Source: Pseudomonadota bacterium (lineage in GTDB: Bacteria > Pseudomonadota > Alphaproteobacteria > Kiloniellales > J153). From it: a stretch of DNA of 18,973 bases. Position numbers and translations under genes: made by a program. Below, piece by piece: positions 7,092 to 14,176 of the stretch. The number at the start of each line of letters is the position of its first letter. Positions within the stretch are counted from its first letter, which is position 1. Below the pieces are notes generated by a model. The model had not been told where the DNA came from. It ran no database searches and saw only the letters and a program-made list of their open reading frames with translations. The stretch covers positions 1 through 18,973 of the forward strand of contig JACZWN010000040.1 of NCBI GenBank assembly GCA_022572105.1, written 5' to 3'.

Positions 7092-8840
7092 CTAGGAAAC
7101 GCGCAGGGCCGGCGCGACGTCCCGGATGTGCGCATCGTGCCACAAGGCGTAGCACAGCAGCGAAAACGCCAGTTTCGCCGCCTTCTTATCGAAGGGCCGA
7201 GCCAAGAATTCCTTTAGCGCACCATGGTGGGTGATTTCCTTTAGCCCTTCGTTATCCAGAAGATAGCCGGCGTATTCCGTTCTCTTTTCCTCCAGCCAAT
7301 CCCGCACCGGAACGGTAAATCCGCGCTTCTTGCGCCATACCTCCAAATCAGGCCGCTGATGAGATAACCACTGCTTAACCAGCCGTTTGCCGTGGCGCCC
7401 GTGGATCTTGCATTGATCGGGAAGGGCGAAACCGAATGCCGCCAAGTCGTCGTCCAGATAGGGGACCCGCCCCTCGATCCCATAGGCCATCAGGCAGCGG
7501 TCGACCTTGAGCAGCAGATCATCCGGAAGCCAGTCGGAAATATCCATGGCCTGGTACGACTGCAGCCGGGTGAAACCGGCTCGGTCGGGCACGGCCTTTC
7601 CCGCCGATCGGGAGCCGGACTCCGGGGGACGCATCCGCTCCTTGAAGAGCCCCGCGAAACCTTTGGTATCGCCCGCGCCGCGGAAGGGGCGATTGCGCAG
7701 TCCGTCCCACCAACTCCGGCGGTAGCGTCCGTACCCCGCGAAAATCTCGTCGCCGCCTTCCCCGGAAAGAATGACTTTCACCTCTTGGGAGGCGGTTTCG
7801 GAAAGCTTCAACAAAGGCAAGGCCGCGTAGTCGGCGATCAAATCGTCCAAAGCGCGGCACATCTTCGGCAGATAGTGCCAAAAGTCCCGTTTCGTAAACA
7901 AAATCTCCGTGTGCTCGGTGCCGAGCGCCGCAACCAGGTTGCGGGCATCGGCGCGCTCGTCGCTCACGGCGTCGCTGTCGAAACCGACGGTGAAGGTTCG
8001 GACCTTTCCGGTTATGGCCGCCATCTTCAAGACCATGGACGACGAGTCGATGCCGCCGGAAAGAAAGGCGCCGTATGGAACCTCCGACTGGAGGTGGCGG
8101 CGCACCGCATTCTCAAACCTTTCGTCGAAGGCGGTCTCGAAGTCTTCCACGGTTTCCGAGACACGCTTCAAGGCCGGAGAGCGCTGTCTTGTCGAAACGA
8201 TTTTTCCGTTCTCGACGACCAGGACCTCGCCGGGAAGAACTCGGAAAATTCCCTCGAACAGGGTCATCCGGCCGGAAACGTATTGGCGGCTGAAATAGTG
8301 GCCCAGGACCGACGGCTCGACCCGGGCGGTCACGCAGCCGGCTTTGACGAGCGCCGCGGGTTCCGAAGCGAAGGCAATGCCCCGTCCCATTTCCGTGTAG
8401 TACAGTGGCTTGATGCCGAAGGGATCGCGCGCCAGGACGAGCGCTTCTTTTTCGCTGTCATAGACGGCCAGAGCGTACATACCCTGGAGGTGATTCACGA
8501 AATCTAGGCCATGCTTTCTATAGAGATGGAGCGCCGGTTCGGTATCGGATTTTGTCTTGAACCGGACGCCCTCCGCTTGGAGATCGGCGCGTAGGGAAAG
8601 ATAGTTATAGATTTCGCCGTTGCAAATAATGTGAACCTTGCCGCCCTCATCGGAGATCGGCTGCGCCCCTCCGGCCACGTCGATGATGCTGAGGCGGCGA
8701 TGCACGAGGGCGACGTTTCCTTCCGAGAGGATGCCTTCGCCGTCCGGCCCCCGGTGCCGTAACGCCGCCGCAAGCCCGCGCGGCATGTCGGGGTGAATTC
8801 GCCCACCTTTTTCCAGGAAAATCCCGGCTATGCCGCACAT
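7092..8840 (-). CDS. asnB: Asparagine synthase (glutamine-hydrolysing)
   Basis: A class-II glutamine amidotransferase fused to an ATP-pyrophosphatase synthetase, which transfers ammonia from glutamine to aspartate or, in polysaccharide loci, possibly to a uronic acid or similar carboxylate. The 582-residue product starts MCGIAGIF with the N-terminal nucleophile Cys2, then RHRGPDGEG (28-36) and NGEIYNY (74-80). The synthetase half has the PP-loop SGGIDSSS (261-268), LSGEGGDEIFAGYGRYRR, and the C-terminal YGIEGRVPYLDDD and GRHGKRLVKQWL. ATG 8840 is fixed by the need for Cys2. It overlaps the upstream glycosyltransferase stop by 13 nt and has only a weak ribosome site, which implies coupled translation. 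The symbol reflects the family; the true acceptor in this cluster is uncertain. Confidence 0.9.
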   Translation of the reverse strand: MCGIAGIFLEKGGRIHPDMPRGLAAALRHRGPDGEGILSEGNVALVHRRLSIIDVAGGAQPISDEGGKVHIICNGEIYNYLSLRADLQAEGVRFKTKSDTEPALHLYRKHGLDFVNHLQGMYALAVYDSEKEALVLARDPFGIKPLYYTEMGRGIAFASEPAALVKAGCVTARVEPSVLGHYFSRQYVSGRMTLFEGIFRVLPGEVLVVENGKIVSTRQRSPALKRVSETVEDFETAFDERFENAVRRHLQSEVPYGAFLSGGIDSSSMVLKMAAITGKVRTFTVGFDSDAVSDERADARNLVAALGTEHTEILFTKRDFWHYLPKMCRALDDLIADYAALPLLKLSETASQEVKVILSGEGGDEIFAGYGRYRRSWWDGLRNRPFRGAGDTKGFAGLFKERMRPPESGSRSAGKAVPDRAGFTRLQSYQAMDISDWLPDDLLLKVDRCLMAYGIEGRVPYLDDDLAAFGFALPDQCKIHGRHGKRLVKQWLSHQRPDLEVWRKKRGFTVPVRDWLEEKRTEYAGYLLDNEGLKEITHHGALKEFLARPFDKKAAKLAFSLLCYALWHDAHIRDVAPALRVS

Positions 8841-9892
8841 GGCTTGTGCCGCCGCCTTTGCGCGTCCCGGTAAAACTCCAGATAACGGGCGATCACCTTG
8901 TCGGCGGAAAAATCGGCCTGGGCGCGCGCCTCGCCCCGTCGCGCCATGTTCCGGCAGCGCAGTGCATCCGCCATCAGCGCTTCGATAGCGCCGGCCAGGC
9001 GCGCAGCGTTCTCGACCTCCACCAAGGCCCCGGTCTCGCCGTCCTCGATCAGGGACGCCGGACCCTTGGTGCGCGTCGCCACGACCGGCAATCCGTGCAT
9101 CCAGGCATCCAGAACCACGTTGCCCAAGGGCTCGTGCCGGGAGGGTACGACCCATAAATCGGCGGCCGCGCACAAGGGCGAGAGCGGCCGTATCCATCCG
9201 AGGAAGCGGACGCGGGAGGTCACGCCCGCCCGCTCCGCCGCCGTCCGCAAGGCCTTTTCCAACGGGCCCTCGCCGGCCAGCAACAGATAGACGTTCCCGG
9301 GCAACTTGCCGAGAGCGCTCAACAGCAGGTCGAACCCCTTGTTCTCATGAAGACGGCCGGCGGCCAGCAGAACGAACGCGTCCTCGGGAAGGCCGTGGCG
9401 CGCGCGAACCGATGCTCTCTCGGATTTGAAGTCCGCCGCGGGCGCCTCGGCGAAATTGGGGATATAGAGAACGCGGTCCTCCGGCCACCCCCGCTCTCCG
9501 ATATAGCCGGCGATATCCCGCGTGTTGGCCACGAGGTAATCCATTTTCCGATAGTATTTGAGGTTATAATACCCGCCCAGGCGGCCGACGGACACGGCGC
9601 CGCGTGCCTGGGGGGCGAAGCGCGCCGCCCGGTTCATCCAGTACTGGATGACGTCGGGCTGAAACGACTCCACGTAGCCGCGCAGGAGGGCTCTGGTCCT
9701 CAGGTCGAAAAAACCGCCGAAAGGCGCGGCCTCGAAGGCGATCCCGTCCTCCTTCAGCTGCGCCGCAATCCAGGAGCCCCGCCGCACGACCGGTAGAACC
9801 TCGCATTTCTCACGCAACGCCGCAAGCATGCGGATATAGAACGTCTCCGCCCCTCCGGGAATGCGCGATCCGATCACCTGCATGACATGCAT
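8828..9892 (-). CDS. Family 4 glycosyltransferase
   Basis: A predicted cytosolic retaining glycosyltransferase (GT-B fold, GT4) of 354 residues that would add a sugar from a nucleotide donor to a growing surface glycan. The N-terminal domain opens MHVMQVIGSRIPGGAETFYIRML, with the GGAE acceptor-side loop. The C-terminal domain has LLAAGRLHENKGFDLLLSAL, VRFLGWI and SRHEPLGNVVLDAW. The last corresponds to the EX7E motif, with Asp in place of the second Glu. The start at 9892 has ggag eight bases upstream (complement of 9901-9904). It is the first gene of a two-gene operon with asparagine synthase. The donor and linkage cannot be read from sequence. Confidence 0.9.
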   Translation of the reverse strand: MHVMQVIGSRIPGGAETFYIRMLAALREKCEVLPVVRRGSWIAAQLKEDGIAFEAAPFGGFFDLRTRALLRGYVESFQPDVIQYWMNRAARFAPQARGAVSVGRLGGYYNLKYYRKMDYLVANTRDIAGYIGERGWPEDRVLYIPNFAEAPAADFKSERASVRARHGLPEDAFVLLAAGRLHENKGFDLLLSALGKLPGNVYLLLAGEGPLEKALRTAAERAGVTSRVRFLGWIRPLSPLCAAADLWVVPSRHEPLGNVVLDAWMHGLPVVATRTKGPASLIEDGETGALVEVENAARLAGAIEALMADALRCRNMARRGEARAQADFSADKVIARYLEFYRDAQRRRHKPCAA

Positions 9893-10040
9893 TCGATTTC
9901 TCCGGCTCGGTCACGAGGTTGGTCGATTTTGCCAATAGAGCCGCCAACAAGACCGGGACGAATCCATGGCGGCCCGTCGAACCGTGCCGGCCAATTTGGT
10001 ACACAGGTCGGAAAAGGCGGTAAAGGTCTTTGTCCGCGCG

Positions 10041-10122
10041 CGCTTGTGCTCGGCCCGGCCGCCGCATTCGCGAACGTGGTGCGTTACGGGGGGTCTGCCA
10101 CGCTTGTGCTCGACCCGGCCGC
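10041..10122 (+). repeat. Two 22-bp direct repeats 60 bp apart
   Basis: cgcttgtgctcggcccggcc plus gc (10041-10062) recurs at 10101-10122 with one mismatch (g to a at position 13). They lie in the 267-bp gap between the GT4 start (9892) and the M20 remnant (10160). I see no convincing gene in that gap, and no assigned function for the repeats. Confidence 0.6.
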
Positions 10123-10159
10123 GGGCATAGGATTTGACAGATTTGGGGAGGGACGGGCC

Positions 10160-10645
10160 ATGGCCCACGGCGGCGCGGTCGCGCCCGCGATCGACCCGGA
10201 CTGGGGCGAGCCGGGCCTGACGCCCGCGGGGAAGGTCTACGGCTGGAACACCTTCGAGGTGCTGGCGTTCAAGACCGGTAATCCCGAAAGCCCGGTCAAC
10301 GCCATCCCGCCGCCGCCGGACGGCAACGCAGCCGGGTTTCTCGCGAGCCGCACCGATCCCGACGACCCCTGGGCGCTCTGGGCCGCCAAGGCGGTCGCGC
10401 GCACTACCGGGGAGGCGCCGGTGGTGTTGCCCAACTCGGGCGGCTCGATCTGCAACGACGTGTTCCGGGACGTGCTCGGGGTTCCGACCGTGTGGATCCC
10501 CTTGAGCTACGCCGGCTGCTGTCAGCACGCGCCCGACGAGCATATCCTCTGGCCGCTGATGCGCCAGGGCATGGAGATCATCGCCGGGCTGTATTGGGAC
10601 CTGGGCGATCCCGCGACCGGCGTCCCCAAGAGCCATCAAAGCTAG
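10160..10645 (+). pseudogene. Truncated M20 peptidase paralogue
   Basis: This 161-residue frame is a partial copy of the C-terminal half of the intact M20 peptidase that follows. APAIDPDWGEPGLTPAGKVYGWNTFEVLAFKTGNPESPVNAIPP matches residues about 279-322 of the neighbour almost residue for residue. About 34 residues are then missing, and similarity resumes at TDPDDPW and runs through VLPNSGGSICNDVFRDVLGVPTVW, QHAPDEHI and GLYWDLGDP. The whole catalytic N-terminal domain, with the H-x-D, D and EE metal ligands, is absent, so it cannot be an active peptidase. It still has an ATG at 10160 with ggggaggga upstream, so translation is possible. It is most likely the relic of a tandem duplication. 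Confidence 0.75.
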
Positions 10646-10667
10646 CGCAAAAAAAGGGAGGCCACGC

Positions 10668-12053
10668 ATGAGCCGCAAGGGCGCGATCCGGCGGATCGGC
10701 GAGTATTTCGAGAGCGACGGCTTCTTCGACGACCTGGCGCGCCGGGTCGCGATCCATACCGAGAGCCAGGAGCCGGACCAGCGCCCGGAGCTCTACCGCT
10801 ACCTGCGCGACGAGATGCAGCCCTATCTGGAGCCGCTTGGCTTCGCCTGCGAGATCCACGAGAACCCGGTCGAACGCGGCGGGCCGTTCCTGGTCGCCAC
10901 GCGCCGTGAAGGCGACGACCGGCCCACGGTCATGAGCTACGGCCACGGCGACGTGGTGCGCGGCTACGACGACCAGTGGCGCGACGGCCTCGACCCCTGG
11001 ACGCTCCAGAAGGTCGGCGCGCGCTGGTACGGCCGCGGCAGCGCCGACAACAAAGGCCAGCACACCATAAACCTGGCCGCCATGGCGGCGGTCATCGAGG
11101 AGCGGGGCGAGCTCGGCTTCAACGCGGTTATCCTGATCGAGACCGGCGAGGAGAACGGTTCGCCGGGCTTGCGCGAGTTCTGCGCCGCCAACAAGGCGCT
11201 GTTCGAGGCCGACGTGTTTATCGCTTCCGACGGGCCGCGCCTCGCGCCCGAGCGGCCGACCATCTTCATGGGCTCGCGCGGGGTGTTCAATTTCGATTTG
11301 AGCGTGAGCTTGCGCGAGGGCGGGCATCATTCGGGCAACTGGGGCGGGCTGCTGGCCAACCCCGGCGTGATCCTGGCCCACGCGCTGGCCAGCATCACCA
11401 CGGCCACGGGCGAAATCCTGGTGCCCGAGTGGCGCCCGCCGCCGATCCCCAACTCGGTCCGCAACGCGGTTTCAAAGCTCGAGATCGAAGGCGGCGAGAA
11501 CGCGCCCGAGATCGATCCCGACTGGGGCGAGCCGGGCCTGACGCCGGCCGAGAAGGTGTTCGCCTGGAACACCTTCGAGGTGCTGGCCTTCAAGACCGGC
11601 AACCCGGACAACCCGGTCAACGCCATCCCGCCCAGCGCCAGCGCGCACTGCCACATCCGGTACGTGGTGCCGAGCGACCCGGAGGCCTTCGTCCCGGGCC
11701 TGCGCCGGCACCTGGACGAACGCGGCTTCGACATGGTCGAGATCGCGCCCGCGCCCGACCCCATGGCGGCCACGCGCCTCGATCCGGAACACCCCTGGGC
11801 GCGCTGGGTGGTCGCCTCGATCGACTTGACCTCGGGCAAGGAGACCGCGGTGCTGCCCAACCTGGGCGGTTCGTTGCCCAACGACGTGTTCTCCGAGGTG
11901 CTCGGCCTGCCGACCGTCTGGGTGCCGCACTCCTACGCCTCCTGCTCCCAGCACGCGCCCAACGAGCACATCCTCGAGGGCGTCTCGGAGGAGGCGCTGC
12001 GGATCATGACCGGGCTGTTCTGGGACCTGGGCGAGCCGGGCACGCCGGCCTGA
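10668..12053 (+). CDS. M20-family metallopeptidase / amidohydrolase
   Basis: A predicted cytosolic di-zinc hydrolase of the ArgE/DapE/CPG2 group, which cleaves amide bonds in dipeptides, N-acyl amino acids or carbamoyl compounds. The 461-residue protein has the full set of ligands: YGHGDVV (H93, D95), GRGSADNKGQ (D127, bridging), ETGEENGSPG (E161 as base, E162 as ligand), ASDGP (D188) and NEH (H434). The lid or dimerisation domain spans about 205-375. ATG 10668 follows ggag (10657-10660) with proper spacing. It begins 22 bp after its truncated paralogue and is 37 bp upstream of the amidase gene, almost certainly one operon. The substrate is unknown; dipeptidase is the commonest annotation for such proteins. 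Confidence 0.9.
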   Translation: MSRKGAIRRIGEYFESDGFFDDLARRVAIHTESQEPDQRPELYRYLRDEMQPYLEPLGFACEIHENPVERGGPFLVATRREGDDRPTVMSYGHGDVVRGYDDQWRDGLDPWTLQKVGARWYGRGSADNKGQHTINLAAMAAVIEERGELGFNAVILIETGEENGSPGLREFCAANKALFEADVFIASDGPRLAPERPTIFMGSRGVFNFDLSVSLREGGHHSGNWGGLLANPGVILAHALASITTATGEILVPEWRPPPIPNSVRNAVSKLEIEGGENAPEIDPDWGEPGLTPAEKVFAWNTFEVLAFKTGNPDNPVNAIPPSASAHCHIRYVVPSDPEAFVPGLRRHLDERGFDMVEIAPAPDPMAATRLDPEHPWARWVVASIDLTSGKETAVLPNLGGSLPNDVFSEVLGLPTVWVPHSYASCSQHAPNEHILEGVSEEALRIMTGLFWDLGEPGTPA

Positions 12054-12090
12054 ACGATCGATGACGCGGTAAACAAGGAACCTCCCGAAT

Positions 12091-13524
12091 ATGACCGAAC
12101 TTTGCGATTCGAGCGCCGTCGACCTGCGCCGGATGATCGGCGCCAAGGAGATCTCGCCGGTCGAGCTCCTGGACTCCTGCATCGCCCGCACCGAGGCGGT
12201 GGACGGCGCGGTCAACGCCATGGTGACGCGCGACTTCGAGCGCGCGCGCGAGACCGCCAAGGCCGCGGAACAGGCGGTCACGGCGGGCGAAGCGCTCGGC
12301 GCCCTGCACGGCCTGCCCATCGGCATCAAGGACCTGAACGCGACCGCGGGCCTGCGCACCACCCAGGGCTCGCTGCTCTACCAGGACCATGTGCCCGAGG
12401 CCGACGAGCGCATGGTCGCCGGGGTCCGCGCGGCCGGGGCCATCGTGTTCGGCAAGACCAACACGCCCGAGTTCGGCGCCGGCGCCAACACCAGGAACCG
12501 GGTCTTCGGCGCCACCGGCAACCCCTTCGATCCCACGCTCACCCCCGCCGGCTCCTCGGGCGGCTCGGCGGCGGCGCTGGCGACCGGCATGGTGCCCTTG
12601 GCGACCGGCTCGGACTTCGGCGGCAGCCTGCGCACACCGGCCGGCTTCTGCGGCGTGGTCGGCTTCCGGCCGAGCCCGGGCACGGTGCCCAACGAGACCC
12701 GGGCCGTGGGCCTGACGCCGCTCTCGGTGCAGGGGCCCATGGGCCGCAGCGTGGCCGATGCCGCGCTCCTGCTCTCGGCCCAGGTCGACGATGACCGGCG
12801 CGACCCCTTCGCCCGGACCGTGGACCCGGCGCTTAAGCGCGCGCCCGCGACCGTCGATCTGTCGCGCCTTAGGGTCGCGGTCTCGGAAGACCTGGGCTGC
12901 GCCCCGGTGGACGACGGCATCCGCGCCGTCTTCCGGTCCCGGATCGAGAAGCTGGCGCCGCTGTTCGGGTCCTGCGAGGCCCGCGATCCGGAGCTCGGGC
13001 CGGTGCACCGGGTGTTCGAGATCCTGCGCGGGGTCAATTTCGTGGCCGCCCACAAGGCGCGCCTGGAAAAGCACCGCGACCTGCTCGGCCCCAACATCAT
13101 CGACAACACCGAGCGCGGGCTGAAGTACAGCCTGGCCGACGTCGCCTGGGCGCACGTCGAGCAGACCAGGATCTACCGCCGCTTCGTCGCGTTCATGGAC
13201 GAGGTCGACATCTTGATCTGCCCGGCCTGCGCGGTCTCGCCATTCCCCCACGAGCAGCTTTACGTGGCCGAGATCAACGGCCAGGCGATGGACACCTACA
13301 TGCGCTGGCTGGCGATCACCTACGGCATCACCATGACCACCCACCCGGTGGCGTTGCTGCCCTGCGGGCGCGACGGCCGCGGCCTGCCGTTCGGCATCCA
13401 GGTGGTCGGCCGCTACCGGGGCGACGCGGAATTGCTGGGCGTCGCCCACAGCCTGGAGCGGGTCATGGCCGCGGATGAGGAACTCGCGCGCCCGCTGCCC
13501 GACCTGGAGAAACTCATGGCCTAG
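12091..13524 (+). CDS. Amidase-signature family hydrolase
   Basis: A predicted cytosolic amidase of 477 residues using a Ser-cisSer-Lys triad to hydrolyse an amide to an acid and ammonia or amine. The triad is readable: Lys80 in GLPIGIKDLN, cis-Ser155 in TPAGSSGGSAAALA, and nucleophile Ser179 in GSDFGGSLRTPA. The family length is normal and the C-terminal GLPFGIQVVGRYRGDAELL is typical. ATG 12091 has aagga about ten bases upstream. It could be mistaken for GatA, the Glu-tRNA amidotransferase subunit, but there is no gatB or gatC nearby, and pairing with an M20 hydrolase points to catabolism of an amide compound. After its stop at 13522-13524 come only insertion-sequence remains. Confidence 0.92.
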   Translation: MTELCDSSAVDLRRMIGAKEISPVELLDSCIARTEAVDGAVNAMVTRDFERARETAKAAEQAVTAGEALGALHGLPIGIKDLNATAGLRTTQGSLLYQDHVPEADERMVAGVRAAGAIVFGKTNTPEFGAGANTRNRVFGATGNPFDPTLTPAGSSGGSAAALATGMVPLATGSDFGGSLRTPAGFCGVVGFRPSPGTVPNETRAVGLTPLSVQGPMGRSVADAALLLSAQVDDDRRDPFARTVDPALKRAPATVDLSRLRVAVSEDLGCAPVDDGIRAVFRSRIEKLAPLFGSCEARDPELGPVHRVFEILRGVNFVAAHKARLEKHRDLLGPNIIDNTERGLKYSLADVAWAHVEQTRIYRRFVAFMDEVDILICPACAVSPFPHEQLYVAEINGQAMDTYMRWLAITYGITMTTHPVALLPCGRDGRGLPFGIQVVGRYRGDAELLGVAHSLERVMAADEELARPLPDLEKLMA

Positions 13525-13534
13525 AGTTGTGTTT

Positions 13535-13675
13535 TTAACAAAAATTCCCTGCGGCGGCTGTTGAATTTTCACCACAGAGATAGTGCGTCTCGCCGTTGAT
13601 TTTCACGAACACCTCGCCCGAGGATGTTGTCAGAAGAATGCGAGTTGGTTTGCGAAACTCCGTAATCGGTAGATC
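13535..13675 (-). pseudogene. IS6-family transposase fragment, first catalytic segment
   Basis: On the minus strand, bases 13616-13575 read GEVFVKINGETHYL, the segment around the first catalytic Asp in IS6-family transposases (normally DEVFVKING-x-HYLWRAVD). Asp is replaced by Gly here, and homology is lost straight after HYL. The frame closes at TAA 13535-13537. It lies in the same frame just downstream of the transposase C-terminal piece, the reverse of the natural order, so the insertion sequence is scrambled or derives from two copies. Confidence 0.55.
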
Positions 13676-14040
13676 TCAGGCCGCCAGTTGACGCCATTCA
13701 GCGAGCGCGGTAGCGCGGTTCTGCTTGAAAATATCGCGGCGGTTGAGGTTGCGGTCGGGGTTGAAGTGGCTGTGGATCGAGGCCTGGGCGGCGGCAAGTT
13801 TCTGGAGGGTCTTCCTGTCCCTGAACCGTGCCATCGCCCGCTCTCGTCGAGGGAACGGTTGGGGTGAGTTTTCGGCCCGGTTGTTGAGCCATTGTCCGCA
13901 CACCTGTCCGCACACCCGACGATCTACGACCCCAATGACCCTCATCTTGGCGCCGGACGAGCGAAGTCGGTCGGTCACGAGCAATTTCGGCCGGCCATAA
14001 CGCTTCATCGTGCGCTTCGGGAACTTCAGCGCTCCTTGGT
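13676..14040 (-). pseudogene. IS6-family transposase, C-terminal fragment
   Basis: The minus-strand reading GALKFPKRTMKRYGRPKLLVTDRL...WLNNRAENSPQPFPRRERAMARFR...HFNPDRNLNRRDIF...ALAEWRQLAA, ending TGA at 13676-13678, is the C-terminal half of an IS6-family (IS26/IS240-like) transposase. It keeps the second catalytic Asp (VTD) and the RRERAM Glu but lacks the N-terminal HTH and first Asp. A perfect 12-bp tandem duplication (tgtccgcacacc, 13893-13916) inserts VCGQ before WLNN. The homology begins exactly at a copy of the MITE-end 17-mer (14028-14044), suggesting the break occurred there. Confidence 0.8.
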
Positions 14041-14044
14041 ATAA
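14028..14044 (-). repeat. Copy of the MITE-end 17-mer, inverted
   Basis: agcgctccttggtataa is the exact reverse complement of 7045-7061 and 18594-18610. It marks the 5' truncation point of the IS6 transposase fragment. The following 130 bp, up to the 3' end of tctA, hold no gene I can support. Confidence 0.7.
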
Positions 14045-14176
14045 CGCCCGTGGCCAACGGCGCAAACGCGCTAACGTTGGCGATGCCAACGAGGAGGATG
14101 ATCAAGCCGCGGACCCGCGCGGGCTACCATGGGAAATACCGTAGGACGGGACCGGTCCATTCGCGGCAATGTCTCC

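Noticed and set aside
10041..10122. A CRISPR array start
   Set aside because: Only two repeat copies, no dyad symmetry, no further units at the same period, and no cas genes.
12091..13524. gatA, the Glu-tRNA(Gln) amidotransferase subunit A
   Set aside because: No gatB or gatC is present, and the gene is paired with an M20 hydrolase. A generic amidase fits better.
13532..13545. Rho-independent terminator after the amidase gene (tttttaacaaaaa)
   Set aside because: The stem would be five A-T pairs with a 3-nt loop and no GC stem before the T-run, too weak to call.
12004..13575. A 523-codon minus-strand frame opposite the amidase
   Set aside because: It is antisense to an amidase with an intact triad. 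Only its first few codons touch the IS6 fragment region, and those are in another frame.
13698..14105. A 135-codon minus-strand frame beginning MIILLVGIANVSAFAPLATG
   Set aside because: The hydrophobic start is suggestive, but the frame then runs out of phase through the IS6 transposase fragment, so it is not a coherent gene.
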